Notes: a model not told the origin generated them from the letters alone. DNA of 64,000 nucleotides from Thalassotalea euphylliae (GCF_003390375.1 NZ_QUOT01000001.1:4030001-4094000); one strand, 5' to 3'. Positions 1-9,519 are shown, counted from the first letter of the stretch. Numbers and translations: made by a program.

Positions 1-66
1 AAAAGTAACTTGCTAATTATCCAAAAATTATGAAGTAAATTAATGCTTAATCACTAGAGGCATAAA

Positions 67-796
67 ATGAAAAATACTATTACAACCAATAGGTTATTTT
101 TTTTGTTTGTTGTTTAGCATTAGCTGCTTCTGTTCCTCAGCAGAGCAGACACAAAAAGAGCTTTTGACCATATGTATTGGGCAAGCATCGAGTTCTGCAA
201 AAAATATCAAACTTGATACTTTTATGGCGGAATTGTTTGAAACAACCAACCTTAACCCTAAATTGTTTTTTAGCCCAGCTAAAAGAGCTGAATACTTATT
301 TAAAGTCGGTAAGTGCGGTGGCTTTTTTGTATCGTCCAGTGACTTTCCTACACAAATTGATCGATATGATATCGTCTACGTACCTGAGCCTATTATGAAT
401 GTGGATGTCGACGCATTTGTGCTCAAGGAAGGTGTTTGTAGTGCAGAGCATAGCTGTTTGAGCAGTCTTGTTAAGTCACAAGTGCTCGGTGTTTTTCGCT
501 CTCATGCACTTTTCAAGTACCTTCAAACCAAAACGAGAGCGTCAATAGTAGAAATAACGTTATTGGATCAGGGCGTCAAAATGCTTGAACAAAGCAGATT
601 AGATGTGCTCGTAATACCAAATGTCATTATCGAAACAAGAGGACTGTCGAAGGTCGAAAGCGTTGCGTCAGTTGAACTATATCTATGGCTAGACAAAAAA
701 CATGCGCCCTATGTGAACGAAATTTCATCACAAATTCGACGTTTAAAAACAGAGCCTCTATGGAAATCTATATTTCATACGAATAATTCTAGTTAG
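67..796 (+). CDS. Putative periplasmic solute-binding protein, signal peptide frameshifted
   Basis: The natural start appears to be ATG at 67, preceded by AGAGG at 56-60. That frame begins MKNTITTNRLFF, a typical basic-then-hydrophobic signal peptide start, but stops at TAG 115. The body of the protein continues one frame over, from about 107 to 796, with FSISCFCSSAEQ as the rest of a signal peptide. An eight-T run near 97-104 is the likely slip site; seven T would join the two parts. The mature part (about 210 residues) resembles SBP_bac_3-type periplasmic amino-acid-binding folds (ICIGQ start, DVLVIPN, late WLDKKHAPYVNEI), but I do not recognise a precise family. It could be a sequencing error, a phase-variable gene or a recent pseudogene. 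No transporter genes are adjacent. Confidence 0.55.
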
Positions 797-851
797 GTTT
801 TGACTACATAAGTAATGTAGTCTTTACGTATTTAGCTTCACCGGAATTTGA

Positions 852-1232
852 ATGGCAAAACTATTATGTTACACAACTGCGGTTTTCTTTTTGCTTTACG
901 GCTTAGGGTTTATCTTTTTCCCAATTGAAATGGCGCTCTTGATAACCGATGCAAGTCCAACGAGTACTTCCGCTATTATTGATTTTCGAGCCACGTATGG
1001 CGGCGCACAATTGGCCATTGGTTTGCTGCTACTACTCATTGTAAAAGTTCGAAATGATATTGACTTAGCATTAACACTGGTTGCGCTTTTGTTGCTATCA
1101 ATGGCATTGGGTCGCCTTACAGGTATAGTGATTGATGGTGACCCAAATCTCATCATGTGCATTTATCTAGCCGCAGAATTGGCATTTGGCGTTATGGCAT
1201 TGTGGTTAAAGCTGCGCTTAAAAGTGGAGTAA
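852..1232 (+). CDS. DUF4345-like small integral membrane protein
   Basis: This 126-residue protein is almost entirely hydrophobic and predicts four transmembrane helices, at about residues 5-25, 45-62, 70-90 and 98-120. The central segment DFRATYGGAQLAIG matches the RATYGG-type motif I associate with the DUF4345 family of four-helix membrane proteins. Its biochemical role is unknown. It lies between the frameshifted solute-binding gene and pyrH, with no overlap with either, and is probably transcribed separately. The ATG at 852 is the first in frame and no strong ribosome binding site is visible. The family assignment rests on this motif and the topology only. Confidence 0.6.
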   Translation: MAKLLCYTTAVFFLLYGLGFIFFPIEMALLITDASPTSTSAIIDFRATYGGAQLAIGLLLLLIVKVRNDIDLALTLVALLLLSMALGRLTGIVIDGDPNLIMCIYLAAELAFGVMALWLKLRLKVE

Positions 1233-1307
1233 AATATCTAATTCGCATATTAAATAACCGCTTTTTTCTATTAAAACGCCGCTAAATTCCCTTTCTTTAT
1301 TTAAAGC

Positions 1308-1336
1308 TTTAGATGTTTTGTAAAAACCATTAAAAT
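1308..1336 (+). promoter_or_regulatory. Candidate sigma-70 promoter for pyrH
   Basis: TTTAGA at 1308-1313 and TAAAAT at 1331-1336 are separated by 17 bp, about 50 bp before the pyrH start. The -35 match is moderate (4 of 6). A promoter is expected here because the usual upstream genes rpsB and tsf are absent. Confidence 0.35.
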
Positions 1337-1388
1337 AGCCGCGGTCAATTTCGGCTGCGACAGTTTTATCTACAGGAATCTTGAGCTT

Positions 1389-2129
1389 ATGAGCACCAAC
1401 CCTAAACCTACGTATCGTCGTATTCTTCTAAAACTCAGTGGTGAAGCCCTTATGGGTGATGAAGGTTTCGGTATTGATCCGAAAATTCTTGACCGCATGG
1501 CGCAAGAAATTAAAGAACTCGTTGAGTTAGGTATTCAAGTAGGCTTAGTGATCGGTGGTGGTAACTTATTCCGTGGTGCAGGTCTTGCTGAAGCGGGCAT
1601 GAACCGTGTTGTTGGCGACCAAATGGGTATGCTAGCAACCGTAATGAATGGTCTTGCGATGCGTGACGCACTTCACCGTGCTTTTGTAAATGCGCGTTTA
1701 ATGTCGGCAATCGACTTAGCTGGCGTGTGTGACACATACAACTGGGCTGATGCGATTGGCATGTTAAAGTCAGGTCGCGTGGTGATTTTCAGTGCCGGTA
1801 CAGGTAACCCATTCTTTACCACAGATTCAGCTGCGTGTTTACGCGGTATCGAAATTGAAGCTGACGCTGTATTAAAAGCGACAAAAGTTGATGGCATTTA
1901 CTCGGAAGATCCGGTAAAAAATCCAGAAGCAACTTTATACAGCCACTTAACTTACCAAGAAGTGCTAGAAAAAGAATTAAAAGTAATGGACTTAGCGGCC
2001 TTTACCCTAGCGCGTGATCACAGCATGCCAATTCGTGTATTCAACATGAACAAGCCAGGCGCATTAAAAAGTGTGGTAATGGGCCAAGCTGAAGGCACAA
2101 CCATAGATCACGCCGAAAACTTAGATTAA
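1389..2129 (+). CDS. pyrH: UMP kinase
   Basis: Phosphorylates UMP to UDP with ATP, the committed step to UTP and CTP, in the cytosol as a hexamer. The 246 residues match the family length. Visible features are the N-terminal LLKLSGEAL (residues 13-21), the glycine loop GGGN followed by LFRG (56-63), the DQMGMLATVMN segment, and the nucleotide-binding stretch ending in TKVDGIYSEDP. ATG at 1389 follows AGGAAT about 10 bp upstream. In most gammaproteobacteria pyrH is third in rpsB-tsf-pyrH-frr; here its upstream neighbour is a DUF4345-like gene, so it probably has its own promoter. It is followed 25 bp later by frr. Confidence 0.97.
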   Translation: MSTNPKPTYRRILLKLSGEALMGDEGFGIDPKILDRMAQEIKELVELGIQVGLVIGGGNLFRGAGLAEAGMNRVVGDQMGMLATVMNGLAMRDALHRAFVNARLMSAIDLAGVCDTYNWADAIGMLKSGRVVIFSAGTGNPFFTTDSAACLRGIEIEADAVLKATKVDGIYSEDPVKNPEATLYSHLTYQEVLEKELKVMDLAAFTLARDHSMPIRVFNMNKPGALKSVVMGQAEGTTIDHAENLD

Positions 2130-2154
2130 TTGTTCAGTATTAAGGAATATCCAA

Positions 2155-2712
2155 GTGATTGAAGATATTAAAAAAGATGCAGAAACTCGCATGAGTAAGA
2201 GCATCGAATCATTAAAAACAAATTTAAATAAAATCCGTACGGGTCGTGCGCATCCTTCACTATTGGACAACATTTCAGTAGATTACTACGGTGCTGACAC
2301 ACCACTTAACCAAGTGGGTAACGTTTCAGTTCCAGATGCACGCACATTAGCGATTACTGTGTTTGATAAATCAATGATCGGCGCTGTTGAAAAAGCGATT
2401 TTATCATCTGATTTAGGTTTAAACCCGTCTTCACAAGGCACGCTTATTCGCATTCCATTGCCGCCGCTGACTGAAGAACGTCGTAAAGATTTAGTAAAAG
2501 TGGTTAAAGGTGAAGGTGAGAACGGTAAAATTGCCATTCGCAACATTCGCCGTGATGCAAACTCTGATGTGAAAACACTGAACAAAGAAAAAGAAATCAG
2601 TGATGACGAGATGCACCAAGCGGAAGATGAAATCCAAAAAATCACCGACAAATATGTGAAGCAAGTAGACCAACTACTGGTTGAAAAAGAAGCGGAATTA
2701 ATGGAAATATAA
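2155..2712 (+). CDS. frr: Ribosome recycling factor
   Basis: Splits post-termination ribosomes together with EF-G so that subunits can be reused. The 185 residues equal the length of the E. coli protein. The conserved KIRTGRAHPSLLD (from residue 26), the domain II stretch with PLPPLTEERRKDL, and the hinge helix IRNIRRDAN containing the essential arginine near position 132 are all present. Translation starts at GTG 2155, supported by AAGGAA at 2142-2147; no better ATG exists. It is co-transcribed with pyrH (25-bp gap) and followed by a strong terminator at 2733-2764, so the pyrH-frr unit can be separated from uppS onward. Confidence 0.97.
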   Translation: MIEDIKKDAETRMSKSIESLKTNLNKIRTGRAHPSLLDNISVDYYGADTPLNQVGNVSVPDARTLAITVFDKSMIGAVEKAILSSDLGLNPSSQGTLIRIPLPPLTEERRKDLVKVVKGEGENGKIAIRNIRRDANSDVKTLNKEKEISDDEMHQAEDEIQKITDKYVKQVDQLLVEKEAELMEI

Positions 2713-2732
2713 TTTTCCAGCGAAAGGAATAC

Positions 2733-2764
2733 ACGCCGTAGTGAAGTTTTACTACGGCGTTTTT
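2733..2764 (+). terminator. Rho-independent terminator after frr
   Basis: A perfect 10-bp stem (ACGCCGTAGT, 2733-2742, with ACTACGGCGT, 2751-2760) encloses an 8-nt loop and is followed by a T run. It ends only about 17 bp before the uppS start, so readthrough or a promoter overlapping this region must feed uppS. Confidence 0.85.
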
Positions 2765-2780
2765 ATATAGTGAGATTTAA

Positions 2781-3533
2781 GTGTCAAATATCTCTGAATT
2801 AGAAACTTCAGCTATCAGCGCACCGCAGCATGTTGCCATCATTATGGATGGCAATGGGCGTTGGGCTCAGCAGCAGGGCAAAAAACGCGTTTTTGGTCAC
2901 AAGTCTGGTGTTGAGTCTGTTCGTGCTTCGGTTACCGCCGCTCGCAAAATGGGCGTAAAAGCGTTAACCCTATTCGCTTTTAGTAGCGAGAACTGGTTGC
3001 GACCTGAAGAAGAAGTTTCGGTATTAATGGAACTGTTTATGTTAGTGCTAAATCGCGAAGTAAAGCGCTTGCATAAAAACGATATAAAATTTCGAGTGAT
3101 TGGTGATGTGTCGCGTTTCTCTGACAAACTACAAGAAAAAATCAGAGCCGCAGAGCAACTCACCGAGCACAATCAAGGCATGGTGTTATCTGTTGCAGCA
3201 AACTATGGTGGTCGTTGGGATATTGCCCATGCCGCCAGAAAGTTAGCTGCACAAGTTCAAGCTAATGAAATTTCAACTGCTGACATCAACGAGGAGTTGT
3301 TACACCAGCATACTAGCTTGGCAGATATGCCAGAATTAGACTTACTTATTCGCACAGGTGGTGACCACCGTATTAGTAACTTTTTACTGTGGCAGGCGGC
3401 TTATGCGGAGTTTTACTTCACTGATACCCTATGGCCTGACTTTAACGAAAACGAGTTTAATAAAGCGGTGGACACTTTTTGCCAACGCGAACGACGTTTT
3501 GGTCAAACTGGTGAGCAAGTAAAACAACAATAA
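2781..3533 (+). CDS. uppS: Undecaprenyl diphosphate synthase (cis-prenyltransferase)
   Basis: Condenses eight isopentenyl diphosphates onto farnesyl diphosphate to make the C55 carrier for peptidoglycan and O-antigen. The catalytic motif IIMDGNGRW places the essential aspartate at D23. LTLFAFSSENWLRP and the late RTGGDHRISNFLLWQ block (GGEHRISNF in E. coli) are conserved, as is the ERRFG end. The length of 250 residues is normal. GTG at 2781 is the start consistent with family alignment; the N-terminal 16 residues are poorly conserved and could be shorter. It begins a run with cdsA and dxr only 12 and about 20 bp apart. Confidence 0.96.
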   Translation: MSNISELETSAISAPQHVAIIMDGNGRWAQQQGKKRVFGHKSGVESVRASVTAARKMGVKALTLFAFSSENWLRPEEEVSVLMELFMLVLNREVKRLHKNDIKFRVIGDVSRFSDKLQEKIRAAEQLTEHNQGMVLSVAANYGGRWDIAHAARKLAAQVQANEISTADINEELLHQHTSLADMPELDLLIRTGGDHRISNFLLWQAAYAEFYFTDTLWPDFNENEFNKAVDTFCQRERRFGQTGEQVKQQ

Positions 3534-3545
3534 AAGGAATATCGC

Positions 3546-4412
3546 TTGTTAAAGCAAAGAATTCTTACGGCCGTTGTCTTAGCGCCGTTAGCTATTGCGG
3601 CAATCTTCTATTTGCCGTTGCCTCTGTTCGGCGCATTAATGGTTGCTATTATGGCCATTGGTGCATGGGAGTGGGGCCCATTAATGGGCTTTGCTCGTAA
3701 AACCCGTCGTTTATTTTTCGTATTTGCCAGTGTCGTTATTTTAGGGGCGATTTGGTCCTTTATGCCGCCAGAGTCCTTATGGCTTGAAAAAGGCGTACTG
3801 CAACAAAATGCTATCTACATATTGTGGCTTGCAGTTGCATGGTGGGCATTGTCGGCATTATTAACATTCTTGTACCCGAGATTTAGCTCATTTTGGTCAA
3901 GCCATCGCTCGATTCGAGGTGTCTTTGGCTGGCTAACGTTAGTACCTGCTTGGCTTGCGTTTATGGTGATCCGTTCAAGCGAATACCAAACCGACCCATA
4001 TCATGGTGCACAGCTAATTATGTTCTTGTTCTTGATGGTGTGGAGCGCTGATATTGGTGCGTACTTTGTGGGTAAATCAATTGGTAAACACAAACTAATG
4101 CCAAATGTAAGCCCAGGTAAAACGTTAGAGGGTTTCTTCGGTGGTATCGCTTCTGCCTGTTTGCTGGTGGTTACCGCTGGCAAAATCATTGATTGGAACG
4201 CAGAGCAGTTCGCCATTGTACTTCCTGTAACGATTGTCATTACGACTATTTCTGTATTAGGTGATTTAAACGAGAGCATGTTTAAGCGCCAAGCAGGGGT
4301 GAAAGACAGTGGTTCGATTTTACCGGGTCATGGCGGTGTACTTGATCGCATTGATAGTTTAACCGCGACTGCGCCAATTTACGCACTGTGCTACGTGCTA
4401 ATTGGCTGGTAA
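3546..4412 (+). CDS. cdsA: Phosphatidate cytidylyltransferase (CDP-diglyceride synthase)
   Basis: Makes CDP-diacylglycerol from phosphatidic acid and CTP, the branch point of phospholipid synthesis, in the inner membrane. The protein of 288 residues is strongly hydrophobic with about eight membrane segments. The family signature spans residues 239-272 (GDLNESMFKRQAGVKDSG, then LPGHGGVLDRIDS). It starts at TTG 3546, supported by AAAAGGAA just upstream and the basic MLKQRI start. It is tightly spaced after uppS and before dxr, which fits one transcript for lipid carrier, phospholipid and isoprenoid synthesis. Confidence 0.96.
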   Translation: MLKQRILTAVVLAPLAIAAIFYLPLPLFGALMVAIMAIGAWEWGPLMGFARKTRRLFFVFASVVILGAIWSFMPPESLWLEKGVLQQNAIYILWLAVAWWALSALLTFLYPRFSSFWSSHRSIRGVFGWLTLVPAWLAFMVIRSSEYQTDPYHGAQLIMFLFLMVWSADIGAYFVGKSIGKHKLMPNVSPGKTLEGFFGGIASACLLVVTAGKIIDWNAEQFAIVLPVTIVITTISVLGDLNESMFKRQAGVKDSGSILPGHGGVLDRIDSLTATAPIYALCYVLIGW

Positions 4413-4439
4413 GCAGCTCAGTGTTTATTTGTGATTAGT

Positions 4440-5651
4440 ATGCAGCAACATCAACTTTGTATTTTAGGTTCGACGGGTTCTATTGGTGAAAGCACCTTAG
4501 ATATTGTTAGGCGCCACCCTGAACGTTTTACTGTCATTTCAATGTCAGCAAACTCTCGCGTTGAGAATATGTTAGCGCAGTGTATTGAGTTTAAACCACA
4601 ATATGTGGTGATGGGCTGCCAAGAAACGGCGACAAAACTGTCAACGTTATTAGTTGAAAATGGTATAGCCAATATTGACGTCAGCTATGGTGAACAAGCC
4701 TTGTGTGATATCGCGAGCAGTGACCAGGTTGATACGGTCATGGCAGCAATTGTTGGTTCATCTGGCTTAATGCCAACGCTATCTGCCGTTAAAACAGGTA
4801 AGCGAGTATTGCTGGCAAATAAAGAATCGTTAGTCACTTCCGGCCAAATCTTTATCGACGCGGTGAAAGCGTCAGGCGCAAAGCTACTACCTATAGATAG
4901 CGAGCACAATGCGATATTCCAGTGTTTACCAGAGTTTGAACAGCACAGGCCGGGCGAATGCCAACTAGCCGATAATGGTATTAGCAAAATTTTACTTACG
5001 GGCTCTGGTGGACCGTTTCGCACTAAGCCCGTTAGTGAGTTAGCGGATGTAACACCAGAGCAAGCGGTAGCTCACCCGAATTGGGACATGGGTAAGAAAA
5101 TCTCGGTAGACTCTGCCACTATGATGAATAAAGGCTTGGAGTTTATTGAAGCGAAGTGGTTATTCAATGTTGAACCGTCGCAAATTCAGGTGGTACTGCA
5201 CCCGCAAAGTACCATTCATTCAATGGTGCAATACAAAGATGGCTCAGTGATCGCGCAAATGGGTAATCCAGATATGCGTACGCCAATTGCTCATGCCATG
5301 GCATACCCAGAGCGTATTGATGCAGGCGTTGAACCGCTTGATTTTTTCAATACCAAACCATTTGAGTTTGAAGCGGTTGATTTTGAGCGCTACCCAAATT
5401 TAAAGCTAGCGATAGATGCCTGCTCCCAAGGCCAAGCGGCTTGTACCGCGCTTAATGCTGCTAATGAAATTGCAGTTGAAGCCTTCTTAAATTACCAAAT
5501 CAAATTTACCGACATTTTCCGTATTAATGAATTATCGGTGCAGCAATTTGTCTCACAACAAGTGACTACGATTGATGACGTTATTTCGTTAGACGCAAAT
5601 GTGCGCGTATATGCTAAAGATCAACTAGCAAAATTAATGGAAAGCGAGTGA
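4440..5651 (+). CDS. dxr: 1-deoxy-D-xylulose 5-phosphate reductoisomerase
   Basis: Converts DXP to 2-C-methyl-D-erythritol 4-phosphate with NADPH, the second step of the MEP isoprenoid pathway that feeds uppS. The NADPH-binding loop GSTGSIG (residues 10-16), the metal-binding segment LPIDSEHNAIFQ and the substrate loop NWDMGKKISVDSATMMNKG are intact. ATG at 4440 gives a 403-residue protein whose start aligns with the E. coli N terminus. An in-frame GTG at 4431 would add three residues; neither start has a clear Shine-Dalgarno. It is followed 10 bp later by rseP. Confidence 0.96.
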   Translation: MQQHQLCILGSTGSIGESTLDIVRRHPERFTVISMSANSRVENMLAQCIEFKPQYVVMGCQETATKLSTLLVENGIANIDVSYGEQALCDIASSDQVDTVMAAIVGSSGLMPTLSAVKTGKRVLLANKESLVTSGQIFIDAVKASGAKLLPIDSEHNAIFQCLPEFEQHRPGECQLADNGISKILLTGSGGPFRTKPVSELADVTPEQAVAHPNWDMGKKISVDSATMMNKGLEFIEAKWLFNVEPSQIQVVLHPQSTIHSMVQYKDGSVIAQMGNPDMRTPIAHAMAYPERIDAGVEPLDFFNTKPFEFEAVDFERYPNLKLAIDACSQGQAACTALNAANEIAVEAFLNYQIKFTDIFRINELSVQQFVSQQVTTIDDVISLDANVRVYAKDQLAKLMESE

Positions 5652-5661
5652 GGTTGAGCAA

Positions 5662-7017
5662 ATGTTTGATGTGATTTGGAATCTAGCCTCTTTTGTTGTT
5701 GCTCTTGGCATCTTAGTGACTGTGCACGAGTACGGTCATTTTTGGGTAGCACGAAAATGTGGGGTGCAAGTAGATCGCTTTTCGGTTGGTTTTGGCAAAC
5801 CAATTTGGCGACGAACGGACAAACACGGTACTGAGTTTGTCGTAGCGCTTATTCCACTCGGTGGTTACGTTAAAATGCTCGACGAGCGAGTTAACGATGT
5901 ACCACCAGAAAAAGCTCATCTTGCCTTTAACAATAAATCTGTCTATCAGCGCATCGCAATCATTGCTGCCGGCCCGCTAGCCAACTTCGCTTTTGCCATT
6001 GTTGCTTTCTATTTAATGTTTTTAATTGGTGTGCCCAGTGTAAAACCTTACATTGGCGAGTTAACGCCTAATTCGATTGCGGCACAAGCCAAGCTGCCCG
6101 TTAACGGCGAAATCGTTGAGGTCGCAGGCAAGTCTGTGAAAGATTGGCAAGATATTAATATGGCGTTGGTGGGCGAGATTGGCCAATCGTCCATTGCCAT
6201 TAAAGCGAGACAACCAGACAGCGTTTATGCCAAAGAGTTCACGCTAGACACCTCTGACTGGCAATTTGCACCAGAGAAAACCTCGTCATTAGCAAGCTTA
6301 GGCATTGTGCCATTTTCTCCTAAAGTCCATACCGAGATAGCGGCGATTGGAGAGGGAAGTGCCGCTGCGAGAGTTGGTTTACAAATAGGTGATACACTGT
6401 TGTCAATTAATGGTGAGACCATCAATAATGACTGGCGATTTTTTGCGACTGAGATAAAAGCCTTAGCCAAACAAGAGGTTGCCTTGACTCTGTTACGTAA
6501 CGGTCAGCAAGTAGCACTAACGGTTGTTCCAGATGCTCGTGAAGTCAATGGTAAATTAGTCGGTTATCTTGGAATTTCACCTAAGTTAGATCCTTGGCCA
6601 GAGGGGCATAGAATCACCATTGCTCACGGCGTTTTGGGAAGTTTTCCTGAAAGTATGGAACGTACATGGAATTTAGTGGTCTTAAGTTTCGAAATGATTG
6701 GCAAGTTAATCACTGGTGATGTGTCAGTGAAGAACTTAAGTGGGCCAATTTCCATCGCACAAGGCGCAGGAAATAGTGCTGGCTATGGATTCGTTTATTT
6801 TTTGGGCTTTTTAGCGTTAATTAGCATTAATTTAGGAATAATTAACCTTTTACCGTTACCAGTACTTGATGGCGGCCATTTACTTTATTACCTTATAGAG
6901 CTTTTAACAGGAAAGCCTGTACCAGAAAAAATTCAAGAGTTGGGATTTCGATTCGGGGCACTTGCGTTACTCACCTTAATGAGCATCGCCATCTTTAACG
7001 ATATATCGCGGCTTTAA
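5662..7017 (+). CDS. rseP: Site-2 intramembrane metalloprotease RseP
   Basis: Cleaves the transmembrane segment of anti-sigma factor RseA after the DegS cut, releasing sigma E, and clears signal peptides. The zinc motif HEYGH (H22, E23, H26) lies in the first membrane helix, two PDZ domains fill the periplasmic middle (about residues 115-320), and the C-terminal LPLPVLDGGH carries the third metal ligand. The length of 451 residues is essentially that of E. coli. ATG at 5662 lies 10 bp after dxr. Its position directly before bamA and skp, both envelope-stress targets, is the standard arrangement. Confidence 0.97.
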   Translation: MFDVIWNLASFVVALGILVTVHEYGHFWVARKCGVQVDRFSVGFGKPIWRRTDKHGTEFVVALIPLGGYVKMLDERVNDVPPEKAHLAFNNKSVYQRIAIIAAGPLANFAFAIVAFYLMFLIGVPSVKPYIGELTPNSIAAQAKLPVNGEIVEVAGKSVKDWQDINMALVGEIGQSSIAIKARQPDSVYAKEFTLDTSDWQFAPEKTSSLASLGIVPFSPKVHTEIAAIGEGSAAARVGLQIGDTLLSINGETINNDWRFFATEIKALAKQEVALTLLRNGQQVALTVVPDAREVNGKLVGYLGISPKLDPWPEGHRITIAHGVLGSFPESMERTWNLVVLSFEMIGKLITGDVSVKNLSGPISIAQGAGNSAGYGFVYFLGFLALISINLGIINLLPLPVLDGGHLLYYLIELLTGKPVPEKIQELGFRFGALALLTLMSIAIFNDISRL

Positions 7018-7044
7018 TAAAAAGAAGTAAACAAAGTTACACTT

Positions 7045-9519
7045 ATGATGATTAAAAAAATTGCCTTAGCGGTTCTATTAGGCACCTTAGGCACGTCTGT
7101 ACAAGCTTCAGATGACTTCCAAGTTGAAGATATCCAAATCAGAGGGCTACAGCGTGTCGCGTTAGGCGCAGCATTAACGCATATTCCATTTAATGTTGGC
7201 GACACCCTAAACGAATTCCGCGTATCACAATCGATAAAAGCTTTGTATAAATCCGGCCACTTTAACAACATTCAGGTGTTTAAAGACGGCAATCGCGTTA
7301 TTTATAGCGTTCAAGAGCGTGAAACTATTAGTGAGATCACCTTTGAAGGCAATAGTGACCTTAAAGACGAGCAACTTACGCAAAGTCTAGACGACAGTAA
7401 TATTCGCGTAGGTGAAACGCTTGACCGTACAGTTATTTCAGGCATCGAGATGGGTTTGGAAGACTTCTACCACAGTGTTGGTAAGTACAACGCTAATGTT
7501 AAGGCTGAAGTTACTCACCTACCGCGCAATCGAGTTAACTTAAAGTTTGTTTTTGAAGAAGGCGACGCCGCTGCGATTGAACAGATTAACTTAGTGGGTA
7601 ATGAAGTCTTTACAGACGAGGAAGTGCTTAAGAACATTGAGCTAACTTATGACTCGCCATGGTGGGACTTCTTGGCGCAAGACCGCTATCAAAAGCAAAC
7701 CCTGCAAGGGGACATGGAAACCATTGAAAGTTTCTATTTAGATCGCGGTTACTTGCGCTTTAAAGTCGATTCGACTCAAGTGTCGATGACGCCAAATAAA
7801 GAGCAAGTTTATATTGCCCTGAACGTCACCGAAGGTGAAAAGTACACGGTTAGCGAAGTTGACTTTATCGGTGACATGGCGGGGTTTGAGCAAACGATTC
7901 GCGCGATTAACCCGTTAAAAGCTGGCAAGTTATATAACGGCGCAGAAGTTACTTACACTGAAGAAACTATTAGCCGTTTCTTAGGCCGATTCGGTTACGC
8001 TTACCCTAAAGTCACCACCATTCCAGAAATCAATGATGACGATAAAACCGTTAAGCTGTCGATTTCAGTTGACCCTGGTAAGCGTATTTACGTAAACCGC
8101 ATCAACTTTAAAGGTAACCATGTGACTGCCGATCGCGTATTGCGTCGCGAGCTTCGTCAAATGGAAGGTGCATGGTTATCAAACAGTTTGGTAGAAGGCT
8201 CAAAAGCGCGTTTATCACGCTTGCCTTACATGGAAACTGTTGAATTTGAAACCACCCAGCTACCGGGTGAAGAAGATATGGTAAACGTTGACTTTGATGT
8301 AAAAGAGCAACCTTCAGGCTCATTTACCGCGGGTATTGGCTATGGCTCGCAAACTAACTTAAGTTTAAATGCGGGTGTTCAGCAAAATAACTTCTTAGGA
8401 ACGGGTAACCGATTAGCATTTAATATTAATACGGTAAGTTACTCACGTGCGGTGAGCGTGTCATACACAGATCCATACTTCACTGTTGACGGTATTTCAC
8501 TTGGTGGCTCTTTGTACTACAACGAGTTCGATGCAGGTAGTGCAAACTTAGTTGAATACGAAAACAAAACCTATGGTGTTGGCGTAAACCTTGGTTTCCC
8601 AATCAACGAATATGTACGCGTTAACTTTGGCTTAGGTTACAAGAGTAACGGTATTACGCGTTTACAAACCTATGAGCAAATTCAACGCTTCTACGAATTA
8701 TACTCAGATCCGGATGATCCGGACGCGAGATTAACGTTTGAAACCTTTGATTTATCAGCCGGTATTTCACGTTCAACCCTTAACCGTGGTACTTTCCCAA
8801 CGGCGGGTTCACAACAAAGCTTTTCTGCGAAAATAACAACGCCGAATTCAGACGTTAACTTCTTTAAGTTAAATTTAAAAACGAAGTGGTACTTCCCGTT
8901 AACTCGTGATCAAAAATGGACGGTCTTAACACGCTTTGAAGCGGGTTACGCGAACGGTTACGATACCATCAATGGTAATGACCAAATTTTACCATTCTGG
9001 GAAAACTTCAGAGCAGGTGGTTCAGACACGCTACGTGGCTTTGAAAACAACGTTGTTGGCCCACGTGCGATCTTTAGGCGTCCAACCGCAATTGGCGGTA
9101 CACCGGACCCTGTTGGTAATGGTGGCGCCTGTTGTTTAGGCCCAGACCATGACATTATTGATATTTCACGAAATTCAGTAGGTGGTAACGCTCTTGCCAT
9201 TGGTGGTGTGGAGCTAGTATTCCCATTACCGTTTGTTGACGAAGGCTTCTCGAACAGTGTACGAAGCAGCTTATTCGTTGATGTTGGTAATGTCTGGGAT
9301 ACCGAGTTTGATGTTGATGACTACCGCGACCTCGACCCGAACGAATTTATCAAGATTGATGATTATTCAGATATTGGCCGTTACCGTAGTTCGGCTGGTT
9401 TATCTGTACAATGGTTATCGCCAATGGGACCAATGATTTTTAGCTTTGCCAAAGCATTGAAAAAAGAAGATGGGGATGATACAAGTTTCTTCAGCTTTAA
9501 CATTGGTCAAACATTCTAA
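7045..9519 (+). CDS. bamA: Outer membrane protein assembly factor BamA
   Basis: Central Omp85 subunit of the BAM complex that folds beta-barrel proteins into the outer membrane. A signal peptide ends near VQAS (residues 18-21). Five POTRA domains cover about residues 24-425, followed by a 16-strand barrel that ends in phenylalanine (NIGQTF). The loop-6 motif reads LRGF (residues 663-666) where E. coli has VRGF; it is followed by a loop with adjacent cysteines, comparable to the cysteine pair in E. coli loop 6. The length of 824 residues is usual. ATG at 7045 or 7048 are both possible starts. Genes rseP, bamA and skp are contiguous. Confidence 0.97.
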   Translation: MMIKKIALAVLLGTLGTSVQASDDFQVEDIQIRGLQRVALGAALTHIPFNVGDTLNEFRVSQSIKALYKSGHFNNIQVFKDGNRVIYSVQERETISEITFEGNSDLKDEQLTQSLDDSNIRVGETLDRTVISGIEMGLEDFYHSVGKYNANVKAEVTHLPRNRVNLKFVFEEGDAAAIEQINLVGNEVFTDEEVLKNIELTYDSPWWDFLAQDRYQKQTLQGDMETIESFYLDRGYLRFKVDSTQVSMTPNKEQVYIALNVTEGEKYTVSEVDFIGDMAGFEQTIRAINPLKAGKLYNGAEVTYTEETISRFLGRFGYAYPKVTTIPEINDDDKTVKLSISVDPGKRIYVNRINFKGNHVTADRVLRRELRQMEGAWLSNSLVEGSKARLSRLPYMETVEFETTQLPGEEDMVNVDFDVKEQPSGSFTAGIGYGSQTNLSLNAGVQQNNFLGTGNRLAFNINTVSYSRAVSVSYTDPYFTVDGISLGGSLYYNEFDAGSANLVEYENKTYGVGVNLGFPINEYVRVNFGLGYKSNGITRLQTYEQIQRFYELYSDPDDPDARLTFETFDLSAGISRSTLNRGTFPTAGSQQSFSAKITTPNSDVNFFKLNLKTKWYFPLTRDQKWTVLTRFEAGYANGYDTINGNDQILPFWENFRAGGSDTLRGFENNVVGPRAIFRRPTAIGGTPDPVGNGGACCLGPDHDIIDISRNSVGGNALAIGGVELVFPLPFVDEGFSNSVRSSLFVDVGNVWDTEFDVDDYRDLDPNEFIKIDDYSDIGRYRSSAGLSVQWLSPMGPMIFSFAKALKKEDGDDTSFFSFNIGQTF

